Of a DNA stretch of 64,000 nt, positions 43,968 to 55,406 are shown piece after piece. The DNA lies in NCBI GenBank assembly GCA_015178975.1, contig WHVD01000014.1, forward strand, positions 186,001 to 250,000, written 5' to 3'. A model generated the notes under the pieces. It was not told the DNA's origin and searched no databases. It worked only from the letters and a program-made list of their open reading frames with translations. Source of the stretch: Hysterangium stoloniferum (Eukaryota > Basidiomycota > Agaricomycetes > Hysterangiales > Hysterangiaceae). Positions within the stretch are counted from its first letter, which is position 1, and every line of letters starts with the position of its first letter. A program made the translations under genes and the position numbers.

Positions 43968-44518
43968 ATGTCTTCTCCGCGTGCTAGCCCAAGTGGAAGG
44001 CAACAAGGTAGGAACGCCTGGGATGGCGTCGCCCTTCATTGCCACCAGAAAATCCATCTGCAGCATTACCATGGAGTGGCCGCCGCCATATATCGCTCAT
44101 TATTTCCACCCTACTACAAGAAACCGATACCTCTCGGCCAGTCCCCACCACATCCCACCTTCTTCCACATACCAGAGACAATTTTTCTTTGAATCCTCAA
44201 CATTATACCGCCCGTCATGATGAACGATACGACCACACCTCTGCCCAACTTGGTGTTTCTCATTTACAATCGACAAACCGTACCCAGTCGCCACTCAGCT
44301 CTCATTCCCAACACTTAGCTTCAGACTATAGACCCTCACCGCGGCCAAACTGTCAGGAATCGCGAATACCATCTTCTCACAATAAACCACCAGGCGAAAC
44401 AAGCTCGGGATCTGGAGGGTGGGGTACAGGCCGAGGAATATTGCACAATAGAGATTACTACCCAACTTCGTATCACCAAGCACAGTTCGACGCCATGGCT
44501 GCGACCTGTGCTGAGTGA
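43968..44518 (+). CDS. Possible truncated two-exon gene, Ser/Pro/His-rich product; not recognised
   Basis: Exon 1 43968-44007 (MSSPRASPSGRQQ) could join, after a 41-nt GTAGG...CCAG intron, to 44049-44518, giving a Ser-, Pro-, His- and Gln-rich, probably disordered protein with SPLSSHSQHLASDYRPSPRP and ending QFDAMAATCAE. The composition recalls disordered parts of fungal transcription regulators, but no DNA-binding domain is present. The reading frame ends exactly at the breakpoint with the inverted A11 fragment, so the gene was probably cut by that rearrangement. Alternative frames are also open, so confidence is low. Confidence 0.3.
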
Positions 44519-44866
44519 ATGCGTAAATATTGCGGTGGTCCAGGGCCAAAATCGTGTCTCTCGCCTCGACTTGATGATTGGGAGAGCAAAGTGTTCGATG
44601 GACATCAATGACTGATGCCAAGTGAGGAGCAGGTTCCACGACTAGGGAACCAATGATTGGTGTGACTCGGATCCGAGTGGGGAAACAGCTGCAACAACAA
44701 ATTCGTGCTCCCCCTTCTTCTTTTTCTCCTTAAATATACCAATGAAGGATATAACATAAAATTCCCTGTAGGAAAGGAGCAACAGACGGACGAGTTTGTA
44801 ATATATTGAAGGGCACGAAACTTCCCTGGTGTCGAGGGATATTGGGAAAGGTGAGTCGGACGGCAT
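44505..44866 (-). pseudogene. A11: truncated subfamily A CYWFA gene
   Basis: Minus strand from ATG 44866 (MPSDSPFPISLD) through GEHEFVVAAVSPLGSES; then a frame break near 44645 (..SLVP-stop) and continuation in another frame (ASVIDVHRTLCSPNHQVEAR, DTILALDH). It ends at about 44505 within the NRSAQ region, so the DFLRIVAS and SCYWF parts are missing. The 5' leader and upstream flank match A6. Confidence 0.75.
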
Positions 44867-45178
44867 GTATATAATATATCGTTTCTCGAGGGGTTGTCCA
44901 TTTGTTACTTAGAGCTTATATGTATATGTGGTAGTTTTTGCAGAGGCGATGCGGCAGAAGTATGGGCTTACCGTGACAAGATTGATTCTTTGGGGCCCAC
45001 CCCGTCGGATGAGTAAGCACCGCTGGCAACTTCGATGGTTTTTCAATTACACGTCGTGCCGAGGGTATGCGAAAACTGACGGAATTGAAGATACGCAGAG
45101 AAGTTACTCAGAGTCCTAATTACAATATGGTATCTGTCTTCTTACATATTGTCGGAACGCCAGATATAGGTAAAATCA
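44867..45178. repeat. Inverted copy of the A6 upstream flank
   Basis: Reverse complement of about 13000-13258, continuing after the E3 element to about 45560. No gene. Confidence 0.6.
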
Positions 45179-45448
45179 TATTAAAAATAGTATGAGTTGA
45201 CTCTATTGCAATACACAATATACAAGGGTTTAATAAGCTTGTAATAAAAGTACTTTGTGTCTCAATATCTTGTGTCAGTTAGTGTAGCACCTCCTGACAA
45301 TATAGGTTGGATGCTCTGGGAGGTGTATAGTGGTTCTGACACACATTAAACTCCAAATGCATGGTCCACAATTAGCATCTTCATATGAAAAGTTGCAATA
45401 ATTGGTGGACTCCCCCTATAAAAAGGTGTGTTTCATCATCAAATTTAA
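45179..45448 (+). mobile_element. Copy E3 of the approximately 270-bp element
   Basis: TATTAAAAATAGTATGAG at the left and CATCATCAAATTTAA at the right. It sits inside a flank whose empty version is at about 12975-12995 (minus strand): GATATAGGTAAAATCA is joined directly to ATACCGTGAT there. AAATCA appears on both sides, the likely target duplication. Confidence 0.85.
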
Positions 45449-45962
45449 CAAATCAATACCGTGATCAATATTTCGCAATTGAATAATTTCAAATAATAAT
45501 AATAATAAAGCTGGACTCATCGACAGTTGAACAAGTCGACGGGTGACACGTATTAATACCATTTAACTACCACACTCATGTCATGTGTGTCGCAGCCTCT
45601 TTTGCACTCGTCGTCGACAGCAGTTCAACACTCTGAGAAGGAGCAAGACATCAGCGGAATGCAGGAATGCATGTCAGATCCGAAAGTGGAACGATCAGGG
45701 CTTAAAATTGGCATCGTGGGATGACCGACCCGGATGGGCACAATGCCAAAATAAACTCAATCGCGAGATGATTGAGAAAAAAGGAAATCAATACAAATTG
45801 CTATAACCCGCGCTGAGCGCCCACGTATCATCACTGTACGTGAGCGCTCCCATCAAGCGTGTAGAGTCAAGTATGGCTATGCAATACAAAATTAGCTACA
45901 ATACTTATAATTACCCTGACGTTGTGACACCCATCAAGCGTGAAGAGTCAAGTATGGCTATG
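45449..45962. repeat. Inverted tandem-repeat unit and a local duplication
   Basis: 45560-45790 is a reverse copy of the 12.2 kb repeat unit. 45850-45935 and the split copy 45931-45962 plus 46233-46290 are direct duplicates of about 85 bp (CATCAAGCGTG.AGAGTCAAG ... GACGTTGTGACA); the second was later opened by E4. Confidence 0.65.
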
Positions 45963-46232
45963 TTAAATTTGATGATGAAACACACCTTTTTATAGGGGGA
46001 GTCCACCAATTATTGCAACTTTTCATATGAAGATGCTAATTGTGGACCATGCATTTGGAGGTTAATGTGTGTCAGAACCACTATACACCTCCCAGAGCAT
46101 CCAACCTATATTGTCAGGAGGTGCTACACTAACTGACACAAGATATTGAGACACAAAGTACTTTTATTACAAGCTTATTAAACCCTTGTATATTGTGTAT
46201 TGCAATAGAGTCAACTCATACTATTTTTAATA
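45963..46232 (-). mobile_element. Copy E4 of the approximately 270-bp element
   Basis: Inserted into one unit of a local tandem duplication. The other unit (45875-45890) is the uninterrupted reference, so the boundaries are exact to within a base. GGCTAT(G) stands at 45956-45962 and again at 46233-46239. E4 is nearly identical to E2. Confidence 0.9.
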
Positions 46233-46711
46233 GGCTATGCAATACAAAATTAGCTACAATACTTATAATTACCCTGACGTTGTGACATCGATCCCCTCAA
46301 TAGAAAAAATTACTGAAAATATGAGGACATTGGCATGCCGAATAGTTCTTTACATGAATTTCTTAAAATTAAATCACTGCTGCCTCTTTGAAATTATGAG
46401 GACATCACGAAGTTACCCATAAACCACACGAAGTAAGATAAGCTGTTGAATTTTTGTTTCAGAGGAGAAGCGGCTACGAAAACACTATGGATAATGCTGG
46501 TATAAGGTATAGAAAAGTGCCACTTTAAGACGGCATGCACAATATAAAGTTGTGGTTGGATATGAGAACTAGTCGCCCCAACACTCAGTGAATCCTGCAA
46601 AGTCGTAGACTGTATCGCGTTTTATATATATATAATGGATTCTAATCTACATTGGATATCTAAGGAGGCAAATTTAGTTATTTATTGACAAAAAACTTAG
46701 GTGGCTCAATT
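46233..46711. repeat. Inverted A-gene 3' flank
   Basis: 46300-46690 is the reverse complement of the A5/A8 3' flank (compare 11650-12070), belonging to the inverted A12. No gene. Confidence 0.65.
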
Positions 46712-47426
46712 TTACTCCCCACGTCGCCAACACAGTCCGATCCCGGCTCCTTCGACCTGAAATGGATTCAAGAAAACCCATATCTTCGCCCCCCTCTTAA
46801 TTTCGTAGATTTGAATGAGATCACGTTTCTCATCTGGATTACGAATGAAAGTTTTCCTGCCCAAGTACCGCCCGGCAGCCTCAGTACTGCCACTTATATA
46901 TGTCACAGGAAAGCGACACTCCTTTACCGTCGCCATCATCGTTCCCGCAAACCAGTAGCAAGAGGCCCTGGGAAGGGAGTAATTCTTCTTGTACTCCGAT
47001 ATCGAGGCAAAGATATGCAAAAGGTCGAGAGCAAGGAAGTGACTGCCGGCGGGTGCTGTATTGAAGCTGACATACTGCAAAAGCTGGGCGGACCTGTTTT
47101 GAATGAATGCGTAAAGATTGCGGTGGTCCAGGGCCAAAATCGTGTCTCTCGCCTCGACTTGATGATTGGGAGAGAAAAGTGTCGATGGATATCGACAACA
47201 GATGCGGCATGAGGAACACGTTCCACGACTAGGAAAACCAACGATTGCTGCGACAACAAATTCGTACTCTCCCTTCTTCTTTTTCTCTTTAAAATATGCC
47301 GAAGGAGGGCACGGCGTTAACGTCCTAGTAGGAAAGGAGGAGCTGGCGGACGACCTTCTAGTATATCGGAAGACACGAAACGTCTCTGGTGTCGAGGGAT
47401 ATTAGAAAAGGTGAGTCGGAAGGCAT
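46712..47426 (-). pseudogene. A12: broken subfamily A CYWFA gene
   Basis: Minus strand. Start ATG 47426 (MPSDSPFLISLD) is present, but a stop occurs at YY-stop (TAG for the Lys/Glu after IY, about 47361). Further on, GEHEF reads GEYEF (His changed to Tyr), and about 33 bases are deleted right after (AVSPLGSES missing). From 47137 down the reading frame is open again with DTIL/ALDHRNLYAF, ASCYWFAGTMMATVK and AGRYLGRKTFI. Loss of the conserved His in a copy that is dead by other criteria fits neutral decay. The promoter and leader are still recognisable up to about 47640. Confidence 0.8.
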
Positions 47427-47683
47427 ATATATACAAGGCGTATCGTTTCTCGAGGGTGGTGTCCACTTCGATGCTTGGTGGGTGGGAATCGCGGCCACCG
47501 GTGTCTCTCTGGTATGAATCTCGCTGGTATGTGTCTCTGGCACGCTCGCATTCGCTTCTGCTTGGGGGAAGATGCTGATGGAGGGGTGGTATGAGATATG
47601 GCTCAGACAGTAGTCGCATCCCCATACTTATACACCGTCGACCTTTTGAGGGACTGGGGGATGACGACTGGCTGAGCACATCT
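47427..47683 (-). promoter_or_regulatory. A12 leader and TATA-type element
   Basis: Reverse complement of the A5/A8 leader, with ACCGGTGGCCGCGATTCCCA and a TATAAGTATGGGG string at about 47622-47634. The copia element begins at its outer edge (47684), so that insertion separated the promoter from its own upstream sequence. Confidence 0.5.
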
Positions 47684-47960
47684 TGTTGGAATAATAGCGT
47701 CGACCGCTTAGAAGACAGGGGGAGAATGCCGGCTCAGCAATGCGTTGCCGAGGTAGTATATGGTTAACGAGAAGTTTTCATCGCCTTAGTTGCTCACCTA
47801 ACGGCCCCAACCAAGGTGTAAGTAGTGATACTACAATTATCATGATATACCTATACTAATTTACATGTAGTCATATATTATAGGTAGCTAGCTTAGTTGC
47901 TCACCTAATGGTCCCAACTAAGGCTCATATATTATAGCTTTTATGCCGTTTATTTCTACA
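47684..47960 (+). repeat. 5' LTR of the copia element
   Basis: Starts TGTTGGAATAATAGCGTCGA and ends TTTATTTCTACA. It matches the 3' LTR (55407-55660) at roughly 93% over their shared length. Differences are mostly C/T and G/A. It contains an internal near-repeat (TTAGTTGCTCACCTAA twice). Confidence 0.9.
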
Positions 47961-47972
47961 GGTTATGGGCCC
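47961..47972 (+). other. Primer-binding site, half-tRNA-iMet type
   Basis: GGTTATGGGCCC directly follows the 5' LTR. It differs by one base from GGTTATGAGCCC, the complement of the anticodon-stem region of initiator methionine tRNA, used as primer by many copia elements (Drosophila copia, Ty5). Confidence 0.6.
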
Positions 47973-49392
47973 TGCCAGTCAAACTGATGCTACATTACTT
48001 CCCACAGGTCAAACCCTGCCCCTACCGAAGCTAGATGCTGATGGATTGAACTGGGTCCTATATAAGGTTGAATCATATCAGCATTGACTTACTGGAAGCT
48101 TATCCATTACACTGATGGCCAAGTGCAGAAGCCTAACTCACCTAGCACCAATGCAACAACTGACATCAAAGAAAGTTTGAAGATTATCTTGAAACATGGG
48201 AGATCGGGAATGAACATGCTTGCTCAATATTGTTGACCACATTACCCGAAAAATACCAGATCAATGTGATTGGCCTAGAAACGGCAGCAGAAACCTGGAA
48301 GATGATCAGCTCAAAGTTTGATGATCAATCTGAAATGGTCCAGGTAGACATACTTCAGCAAATCAATCAAACTTGATGTTCTGAGGATGCCATTCCCTGT
48401 GAAACCATCCAGATACTACAAACCCTGTGAGCAAAATATGCATCAGTGGGTGGATGCCTGGAACACTCCCAATATACTGCAATGATTCTCAGTGCTATGC
48501 CAGATAAATATTGACCACTGCTACATGCACTTATTGCCACTACTTGTGTTAACAAACAGTCACTAAATCCAAATGACCTCATATCACATATTACTGAAGC
48601 CACCAAACATGACTTTTCCCAAATACAGGCAAAGAAAGATGATGCTACACTAGCAGCCAGGATGGCCAACGACCATGGGAATAACAGCACTGACAATAGA
48701 ACTAACCCACAGAGAGAAGGAAAATGCAACAACTGTGGCAAGGAGAGCCATTGGCAGGAAGACTGCTGCAGCAAGGGTGGTGGCAAAGAGGGCCAACAAC
48801 CAAAACAGTATGGTGGACACTGTGGGAAAAGGAATTATAATGAAAATGCAAAAACAGTGAATTTCATGTCAAATACAGATGAGCACACACATGCTTTCTT
48901 TGTGGCCACCAATTTTGCACTTGTTGCATCTGATGTCAAAGAGTCAGGATGTATACTAGACTCTGGTGCAAACAGCCATTTTGATCCAACCTGCGAGAAC
49001 TTCACAAATTTCCACACCATTTCACCAGACCCAATAAAGGCAGTCAATGGACACACTTTTCACACTGCCAAGGCGATGTCATATTTGTTATACACAACAG
49101 TCCAAATGATCACAAGATAACACTGAAGGACACTATATGGACCAACCATGCCCACCCCTCTGATATCCATCAGCCAAATTGGGAAATCCAGTTATAAACT
49201 GATATTTGGCAAGGATGGTGCTCAACTAGCCTATCCAAACAGACATGAAGTTTTCAAAGTCCCAGAGAAAAACAGCCTATATATTATCATGCCAAAACAC
49301 AGTACTGGACTGACTAGTCATACAGAACATGCCAGCGTTGCACTCACACCAAATCAACTACACTGATATCTTGGCCACATCCACCCACCAAC
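47965..49392 (+). pseudogene. copia gag-protease region
   Basis: From ATG 47965 (MGPASQTDATLLPTGQ) a gag-like region with KLDADGLNW runs into early stops. The zinc knuckle C-N-N-C-GKES-H-WQED-C (CX2CX4HX4C) is at 48725-48766, and the protease signature LDSGANSHF at about 48957-48983. The part to 49366 (HTEHASVALTPNQLH) leads to the integrase zinc-binding region. At least three stops and a frameshift near 49075. Non-functional. Confidence 0.85.
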
Positions 49393-50036
49393 TGTGAAGA
49401 GTTGCTAGATTTTGACCATTCAATATATGAAGAATATTGACTATACGAGCACGACTAGAAAGTATTGACTGATCTGTACAATACGGTAGTTTACTAGACA
49501 GGCAGTACTAGTAGTAAGACACGATGCACGTCCCTAGAGCAACTGTACAGTTGCTCGTGACGGCTAAGTAAAGGAAATAAGAGTTGACCGTTGCGGTACA
49601 ACTCGCAGTAAGGGTAAAAGAAAGATAGCCCACGAGAAGATGAATATCTAAGGTAGAGTGATGAAAGTGCAAATCAACAGTAGTGTCAATGAGTGCAACG
49701 ATTTGAGAGAGGGACTCGACCTTCACGGTTCGAGGCCAGAAGCTTGTAGTAAGTTAGAAATGCTATCTTTATTGGTAGCTGAGACATTACCCTCGACACC
49801 TCTCGCTATTCGATGTTCTGAGTCATTACAAGGTGGTGTCTGTTGGGTAAAAAGTGTCTTATCCTTTGGCGCCGAGTGCGCCCATAGGTATACACAAAGC
49901 TTTGAACTAAGAAATAAAGGTATGCTCGAAAGGTATAAGGAATTAAGGAAAGGAAATAAAAAGTAGATAATAATGTACTATAATATGTCTAATATTCAAC
50001 AGTCCAATCATGATACATATATGCATACCCTTCACA
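49393..50036. mobile_element. Solo LTR (644 bp) nested in the copia integrase, target duplication CCAAC
   Basis: Begins TGTGAAGAGTTGC and ends CATACCCTTCACA (inverted TGTGAAG/CTTCACA). CCAAC precedes it (49388-49392) and follows it (50037-50041). Removing it and one CCAAC joins GHIHPPT to ALQIVKN in a single copia frame. It contains many CpGs, unlike its copia host, so it inserted later. Its 102-codon frame (49658-49966) is not recognised. Confidence 0.9.
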
Positions 50037-51120
50037 CCAACTGCACTACAAATTGTCAAGAACTAAATTGTTGATGGAATTGAACTAGCTGCAGGTGAGG
50101 ATGTAACTTTTTGTGAAGCATGTGGGAAAGCAAAGCACACATGCAATGGTTTCCCAAAGGAACGTGAAGGCAAATGCAAGACCAAATATGGAGCACTCAC
50201 CTACTTAGATGTATGGGGACCCACAAGAGTACAGACCAGAGGTGGAATGAGATGGTACATTGCACTTACAGAATACTATAGCCATGAAACACACACTTTC
50301 CTGATGGTGACAAAGGACCAAGCCCTTGAAAATTACAAGGCATACAAGGCCTGGGTACTCACACAACATGGAAAGAAAATTAAGATTTTCCAAACAGACA
50401 ATAGTGGTGAATTTATCAATGGTGAATTCAAAAGATACCTACAGAATCAGGGCACCAAATACCACTTTACAGTTCATGACTCACCACAACAAAATGGCAT
50501 AGCAGAGAGACTAAACCAAACACTGATTGAACACACCTGCACAATGATTTTCACAGCACAGTTACCTGGATCCCTGTGGGGAAAAGCAGTAATGTATGCA
50601 ACCTGGCTAAAGAACTGTGTATCAACATGTACCTTAATTGATAAAACCCCTTTCAAAGCTGTAACAAACAAAAAGCCAAATCTTGCAAACATACAAGAAT
50701 TCGGGTGCAGAGTCTATGTATGTATGAGTCAATGCATCATCAAAACTCAATGCCAAATCTATCAAATGCAAATGGGTAGGTTTGGACAGCCACAGCCTTG
50801 GCCAACATGTATATTGGCCAGAGAGTGGTTGTATCAGTGTTGAATGCAACTTGCAATTTCCACCTGAGACTAGGAACACTGTCCAGTCTGAGGGGGAGAC
50901 TATGACCAAAGACCAGGACAGTATCACAAGACCCCCCATGGACAATGAATCAGCCAGCAACACACCCAGAACCAGCAATGACGCACCTGGCACAAATCCC
51001 AAACCAAACACAGTCACAACAGACCCACTCCACAACTTCAAACCAGAACCAGCATCAACCCCCGTTAATGATAACAAGTCTTCACATAAACCTAGATCAG
51101 GATTGGACCTGAAATGATGA
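50037..51120 (+). pseudogene. copia integrase region
   Basis: CEACGKAKHTC completes the HHCC zinc domain. The catalytic triad is visible: LDVWGP (first Asp, about 50206), TDNSGEFINGEF (second Asp, about 50397) and QQNGIAERLNQTL (Glu, about 50508). It continues through KAVTNKKPNLANIQEFGCRVYV to about 50800, with a stop after ALQIVKN. The acidic, Pro/Asn-rich linker to RT (TRPPMDNESASNTPRTSN) follows to 51117. Confidence 0.9.
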
Positions 51121-51500
51121 GTATATGTGCATATATGTGCATATACTATGGTGCCAAAAAGGGGGAACTAACTCCTTTGATTATATATCTCTCCTTTAAT
51201 GACACAATTAGCTAGAAACTTTGAGTATCTAAATTTCTCCTTTTACCCTCCTAAAGACTCCCCTAAACAATTACAAAGTAAATAAAAGGATACAATATTC
51301 ACCATATACCTCAGTGAAAGTTATTCACTCACTGAGATATGTGTGCAATCATTTACTATTATTCTATTAGTTATAAAACATCTTGTAGCTGCATATACAG
51401 GTACTATAATATATAGTGAAAGCTATTTACTCACTGAGCTGCATATACAGACTCGATCCTTTTATATTCTTGTCTTAAACTTAACAACCCCTCCACTCAG
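51121..51500. other. AT-rich interruption between copia integrase and RT
   Basis: After RSGLDLK-stop the sequence turns AT-rich and non-coding, with repeated GTGAAAG.TATT.ACTCACTGAG (51314 and 51416) and GCATATA motifs. Coding resumes near 51500. Probably a third small insertion, but I cannot define ends or a target duplication. Confidence 0.4.
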
Positions 51501-52802
51501 TTGTGGCCACCAAATCATGAAACCTTCAGCATATGTACAATGGATTCATGAGGGTGAAGGATCCCACACAGGACTGAATAGTAGCCCAACATTCCCTATG
51601 GGCCTCCAAACATTGAAGGAAGTGAACATGCACAAAGAGACAGGTGCAATTGCAAAAGAATGGTTCACTGCAGATACTGATTACAATGTTGAATATGCCA
51701 TGCTGGCATCATCGCCAAAAGGATGTTTGGATCCCAGGCATGTTAGAGGAGCTACAGTAGAAAGAATGTGGGCCAATGGAACATGGACATTAGTAAAGCC
51801 ACCTCTGAATGCAAACATAGTAGACAGTCAATGGACTTACATGATGAAACATGATGCAGAGAATAACCCTATCAACGATGGCCTGACTCGTAGCACAAGG
51901 GTTCTCTCAAGTCCCCAGTGACAATTTCAATGAAACATTTGCACTGACAGCCAACCCAGAGTCAATACACCTCATTCTTGCACTCACAAACTGCAATGGA
52001 TGGACTATACACCAGGCCAATTACAAGAATGCCTACCTCAATGCAAAGCTAGAATAAATAATCTTCATGAAACAACCACCAGGATTCATGAAACTTGGTG
52101 AAGAGGATCTAGCATGCCTATTACTCAAGGTGATTTATGGACTGAAACAGGCAGGGTGGGAATGATACAAGGAGTTACATGCTCTATTCACAAGACTCGG
52201 ATTCACATGATTGGCCTATGATTACACCGTATTCTTCCAAATTGAAAATGGTGAAATTTTCATTGTAGCAACACATGTAGATGACCTGACACTAGTGATG
52301 AGCTCTGAAAATGCCATGACAAACCTCAAACAACAACTGGGAGCCTGCTTTGAACTCGTTGATCTAGGTCCAATACACTGGTTACTGGGCATAAAGGTTG
52401 AATGAAATGAGAATGCACACACCCTATTGTTATCTCAGAACACCTATATCCAAAAAATGTTGGACCACTTCAACCTCAACAATATGCATCCTGTCTCCAC
52501 CCCAATTGAACCTGGAACCCAATTCACAAGCAATCAGTCATCCAGTACTAATGGAGAATGAGACAATATGAAGGACATACCATACAAACAATTAGTCAGG
52601 CCTCTCCTATACATACATAGCAAGAATGACATGCCCCAACATATCATTTGCTGTAGGAATACTATTGTGATTCATGGACAACCCCAGGCACATCCACTGG
52701 GAAGTAGGAAAGCAAGTCTTGAAATACCTAAAAGGAACACAGAACATCAGACTTATATACAGATTATACACCGATGGCCTTGTGGGTTATACTGATGCTG
52801 AT
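51501..52802 (+). pseudogene. copia reverse transcriptase region
   Basis: Recognisable blocks: ERMWANGTWTLV, then LVAQGFSQVPSDNFNETFA, ILALTNCNGWTIHQ, KQPPGFMKLGEEDLACLL, KVIYGLKQAGWE, the catalytic VDDLTLVMS (about 52276) and DLGPIHWLLGIKVE. Stops are TGA in place of the usual Arg or Trp (before LVAQGF, in GWE-stop-YKEL, after GFT) and TAA in ..LE-stop-IIFMKQPP. A frameshift lies near 51895. It stops at YTDAD, where the nested LTR is inserted. Confidence 0.9.
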
Positions 52803-54950
52803 TGTTAAGAACTGAAAACTGACTAATGTCAGTTGGCCAACAGGGACCGATCAGAAGGACTTGGCTTCAGCTTATGTGCTGCGCCCTCACAAGTTACTGT
52901 TGGGTGTCCTTAAATTTCAGGCAGGTGAAGACTAGTCCTAATGAGTTCCTCGTGGTGAGTTACTGATCAGAACTGAAGGATAAGTCGTGTGTTGGGCCGA
53001 GGGGTTGGAGGCCAAATAGAGGCAAGTGCACACAGAGGCAGGGAGCAGGATACTTAGTGTGATGTATCAGCATCATCTCATAATATTCTCTTAATGTTCT
53101 GTGGATTATTTAATATTCTTTCAAATTTATTGTATTTTTACTATGTTTATTGTGAAAAATAGGCCTTCTTCCTTTTAACTTCACATAAATAATAGCATAT
53201 ATGGACTCATATTATGCTATTATTACTTAATTAAATTATTATAATTTTTAACTAATTATTTATATTTTATTTACTTAGTTATTACTGCCCGGCACATTGC
53301 CTTGCTTTCACACTAGTGACTAGCATTTAGTCACATGAGTGACTGTAACACTAGTCACGGGACTTATTAGATAAGCCTCCAGTGGAAGCACAGGAACACA
53401 TTATGTCATCATTAATGCTCGGCGCTTCAAATTTGGGATTGAGGGAATAATTTGTCAGCAGGTGACAATTACAAGATGTCACACAAGTCACAGTCCGGTG
53501 TCGGGATGTCACACAAGTCACGGATGTGATTACCCGAGTCATTATTAGATTCCACCGACTCATCGTTTGCTTCCGTCCCAGGACCGCGGCCTTGAACCTT
53601 CATGTTCAAGCAAGAGGTTAGAACCCTTGTCTCAGAGAAGGGAATCACATGATAAATAAAGGGTAAATAATGAGTAAAATATGAGGTCATTATGATCTAA
53701 CTAATAACCTCATAAACTAAATAGTTAGCTAATCATTGAGTTATCAAAATGTATATAAGGAGGGCTAAGTTTCCAATAAAATCATCTATCACACACATAT
53801 TTTACAGTACAGCACAGAAGCTTACCTCATCATCCTAAGGACAATAATAGCCTTAGTCTGATACACTCACTGCAAGCACCTACACTTGCAGCATCTTGAA
53901 TCTTTGTCAGCAACTCTTGAACTTAGCTAATCATCTAAGTTCCCCCAGCCTCACAGCTACCCTTTAGGCTTATTAATTAGATAATAAACCTAATAAGTAT
54001 CTAAGTATCCTTACTGAAATCCCTGCCAATACTAGATTACTCAAGGCCCAGCCCTAAGTTTATTGAATTAATCAAGTACAAGCACTCAGATAATCCAATA
54101 CATATTATTTTCTCTATTAATAAATTATTTAACACCTTGTTAAATAACTATTAATAGTTACAAATAAGCATACAAGAATCCAAAGCTCTTATATCAAGTC
54201 TCTGCCAAGTTACTGCGCATATATTCAGCTTCCAGCCCCTATTCTCAAGGAATAGTTCTTTTATTTGCTAAAAGAGTCATACACAGTTCTATTGAACCTT
54301 TTAATAATCAAAATAAGCATTGATTTGAGTTGTTTAAGCTTCATAGCACAGCTCATTAATCTATCAGTATTTAAATTACTGGACCTTTGCTTGTTTTATT
54401 GTTGAAGCTCTGTGACACTATAGCATATATTGAGCTATCTAAGAGAATCCCCTGAATACATTACACTTAGTGTAAGGCTTATAGAGATGTATGGGTGTTC
54501 TGAGTCGATATTCTGATTGCCTAGTAACTACAACTACAGCGGATTTATATATGAGTCATTGGTGTCTAGAAAATACTAACTAGAAGAGTGGAAACATTAT
54601 TGACAAATAAACTTGACTAGGAACTGAAAGGTTATGATAAATTCGGAGGCTGTGAATTATCTGAGAGCAGAATTACGAGAAAAGGAAATAGTCCATGGGT
54701 TACAGGTATATACAGGCATATGTGAAACATAGAATAGAATAGATCATCATAATAAAAAGGAACATATCAAAGCTAACGAGATAGTACAAGTGTAACTTGA
54801 CAGGGGCATAAATGGGGTTTGATCGCTGTGAAGGCATGCATCAGTGTCGGGCTACCGATGGTTTCTGATATGATGACTTGATCCATAACTTGAAACATCG
54901 ATAGGTTGTAATAACCTCAGGGACTGTTGGGTTGCGACACGGTCGTAACA
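52803..54950. mobile_element. LTR-type element nested in copia, itself carrying a further insertion
   Basis: Begins TGTTAAGAACTGAAAACTGA and ends CGACACGGTCGTAACA. Flanks CTGAT and GTGAT are a one-mismatch target duplication. Removal restores YTDAD directly to WASQDRWHSTSGY of RNase H. The first 260 and last 460 bp match the LTR at 56153-56818. About 1.4 kb between them (roughly 53065-54485) is absent there and has LTR-like features of its own (TGTCACACAAGTCAC repeats, TATATAAGGAGG, AATAAAATC), so a third-level insertion is likely. Confidence 0.75.
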
Positions 54951-55406
54951 GTGATTGGGCATCACAGGATCGCTGGCACTCCACTTCAGGCTATATGTAT
55001 CTCATAGACAGTGGCACTATATCCTGGATTTTGAAAAAGCAACCTGTGGTTGCATTGTCATCAACTGAATCTGAATTTATAGCATCAACACATACCACAA
55101 AGGAACTCATCTGGCTTCATTCCATCATTGGCAAACTTGCTTGCCCACTCAAACTGCCCACAACACTCTATTGTGACAACCAAAGTGCTATTGCACTTTC
55201 ATGTGATGGTGTTTACCACACCTGTTCGAAACATATCAATATTTGCTTTCATTTCATCCACAATGCTGTAATACAAGGCAAGATTAAGCTGGTTTACTGC
55301 CCAGCCAATGAGATGGTAGCCAATATACTCACCAAGTCCCTTGCATGTCCCAAGCACACATACCATACATCAAATGCTGGAATATATGCTCCTGCATGAG
55401 GGGGAG
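54951..55406 (+). pseudogene. copia RNase H region and polypurine tract
   Basis: Reads WASQDRWHSTSGYMYLIDSG, then KKQPVVALSSTESEFIAST, LPTTLYCDNQSAIALSCD and NEMVANILTKSLACPKH. The RNase H acidic residues (Asp of DAD upstream, Glu of STESEF, Asp of CDNQ) are intact. It ends with stop and the polypurine tract GAGGGGGAG (55398-55406) next to the 3' LTR. The best-preserved part of the element. Confidence 0.9.

Noticed and set aside
49658..49966. 102-codon frame in the copia integrase gap
   Set aside because: It lies wholly within a solo LTR defined by its CCAAC duplication; LTRs rarely encode protein and nothing is recognised.
50634..51077. 147-codon minus-strand frame with hydrophobic stretches
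   Set aside because: Antisense of the copia integrase and linker; composition mirrors the Pro/Asn-rich sense strand.
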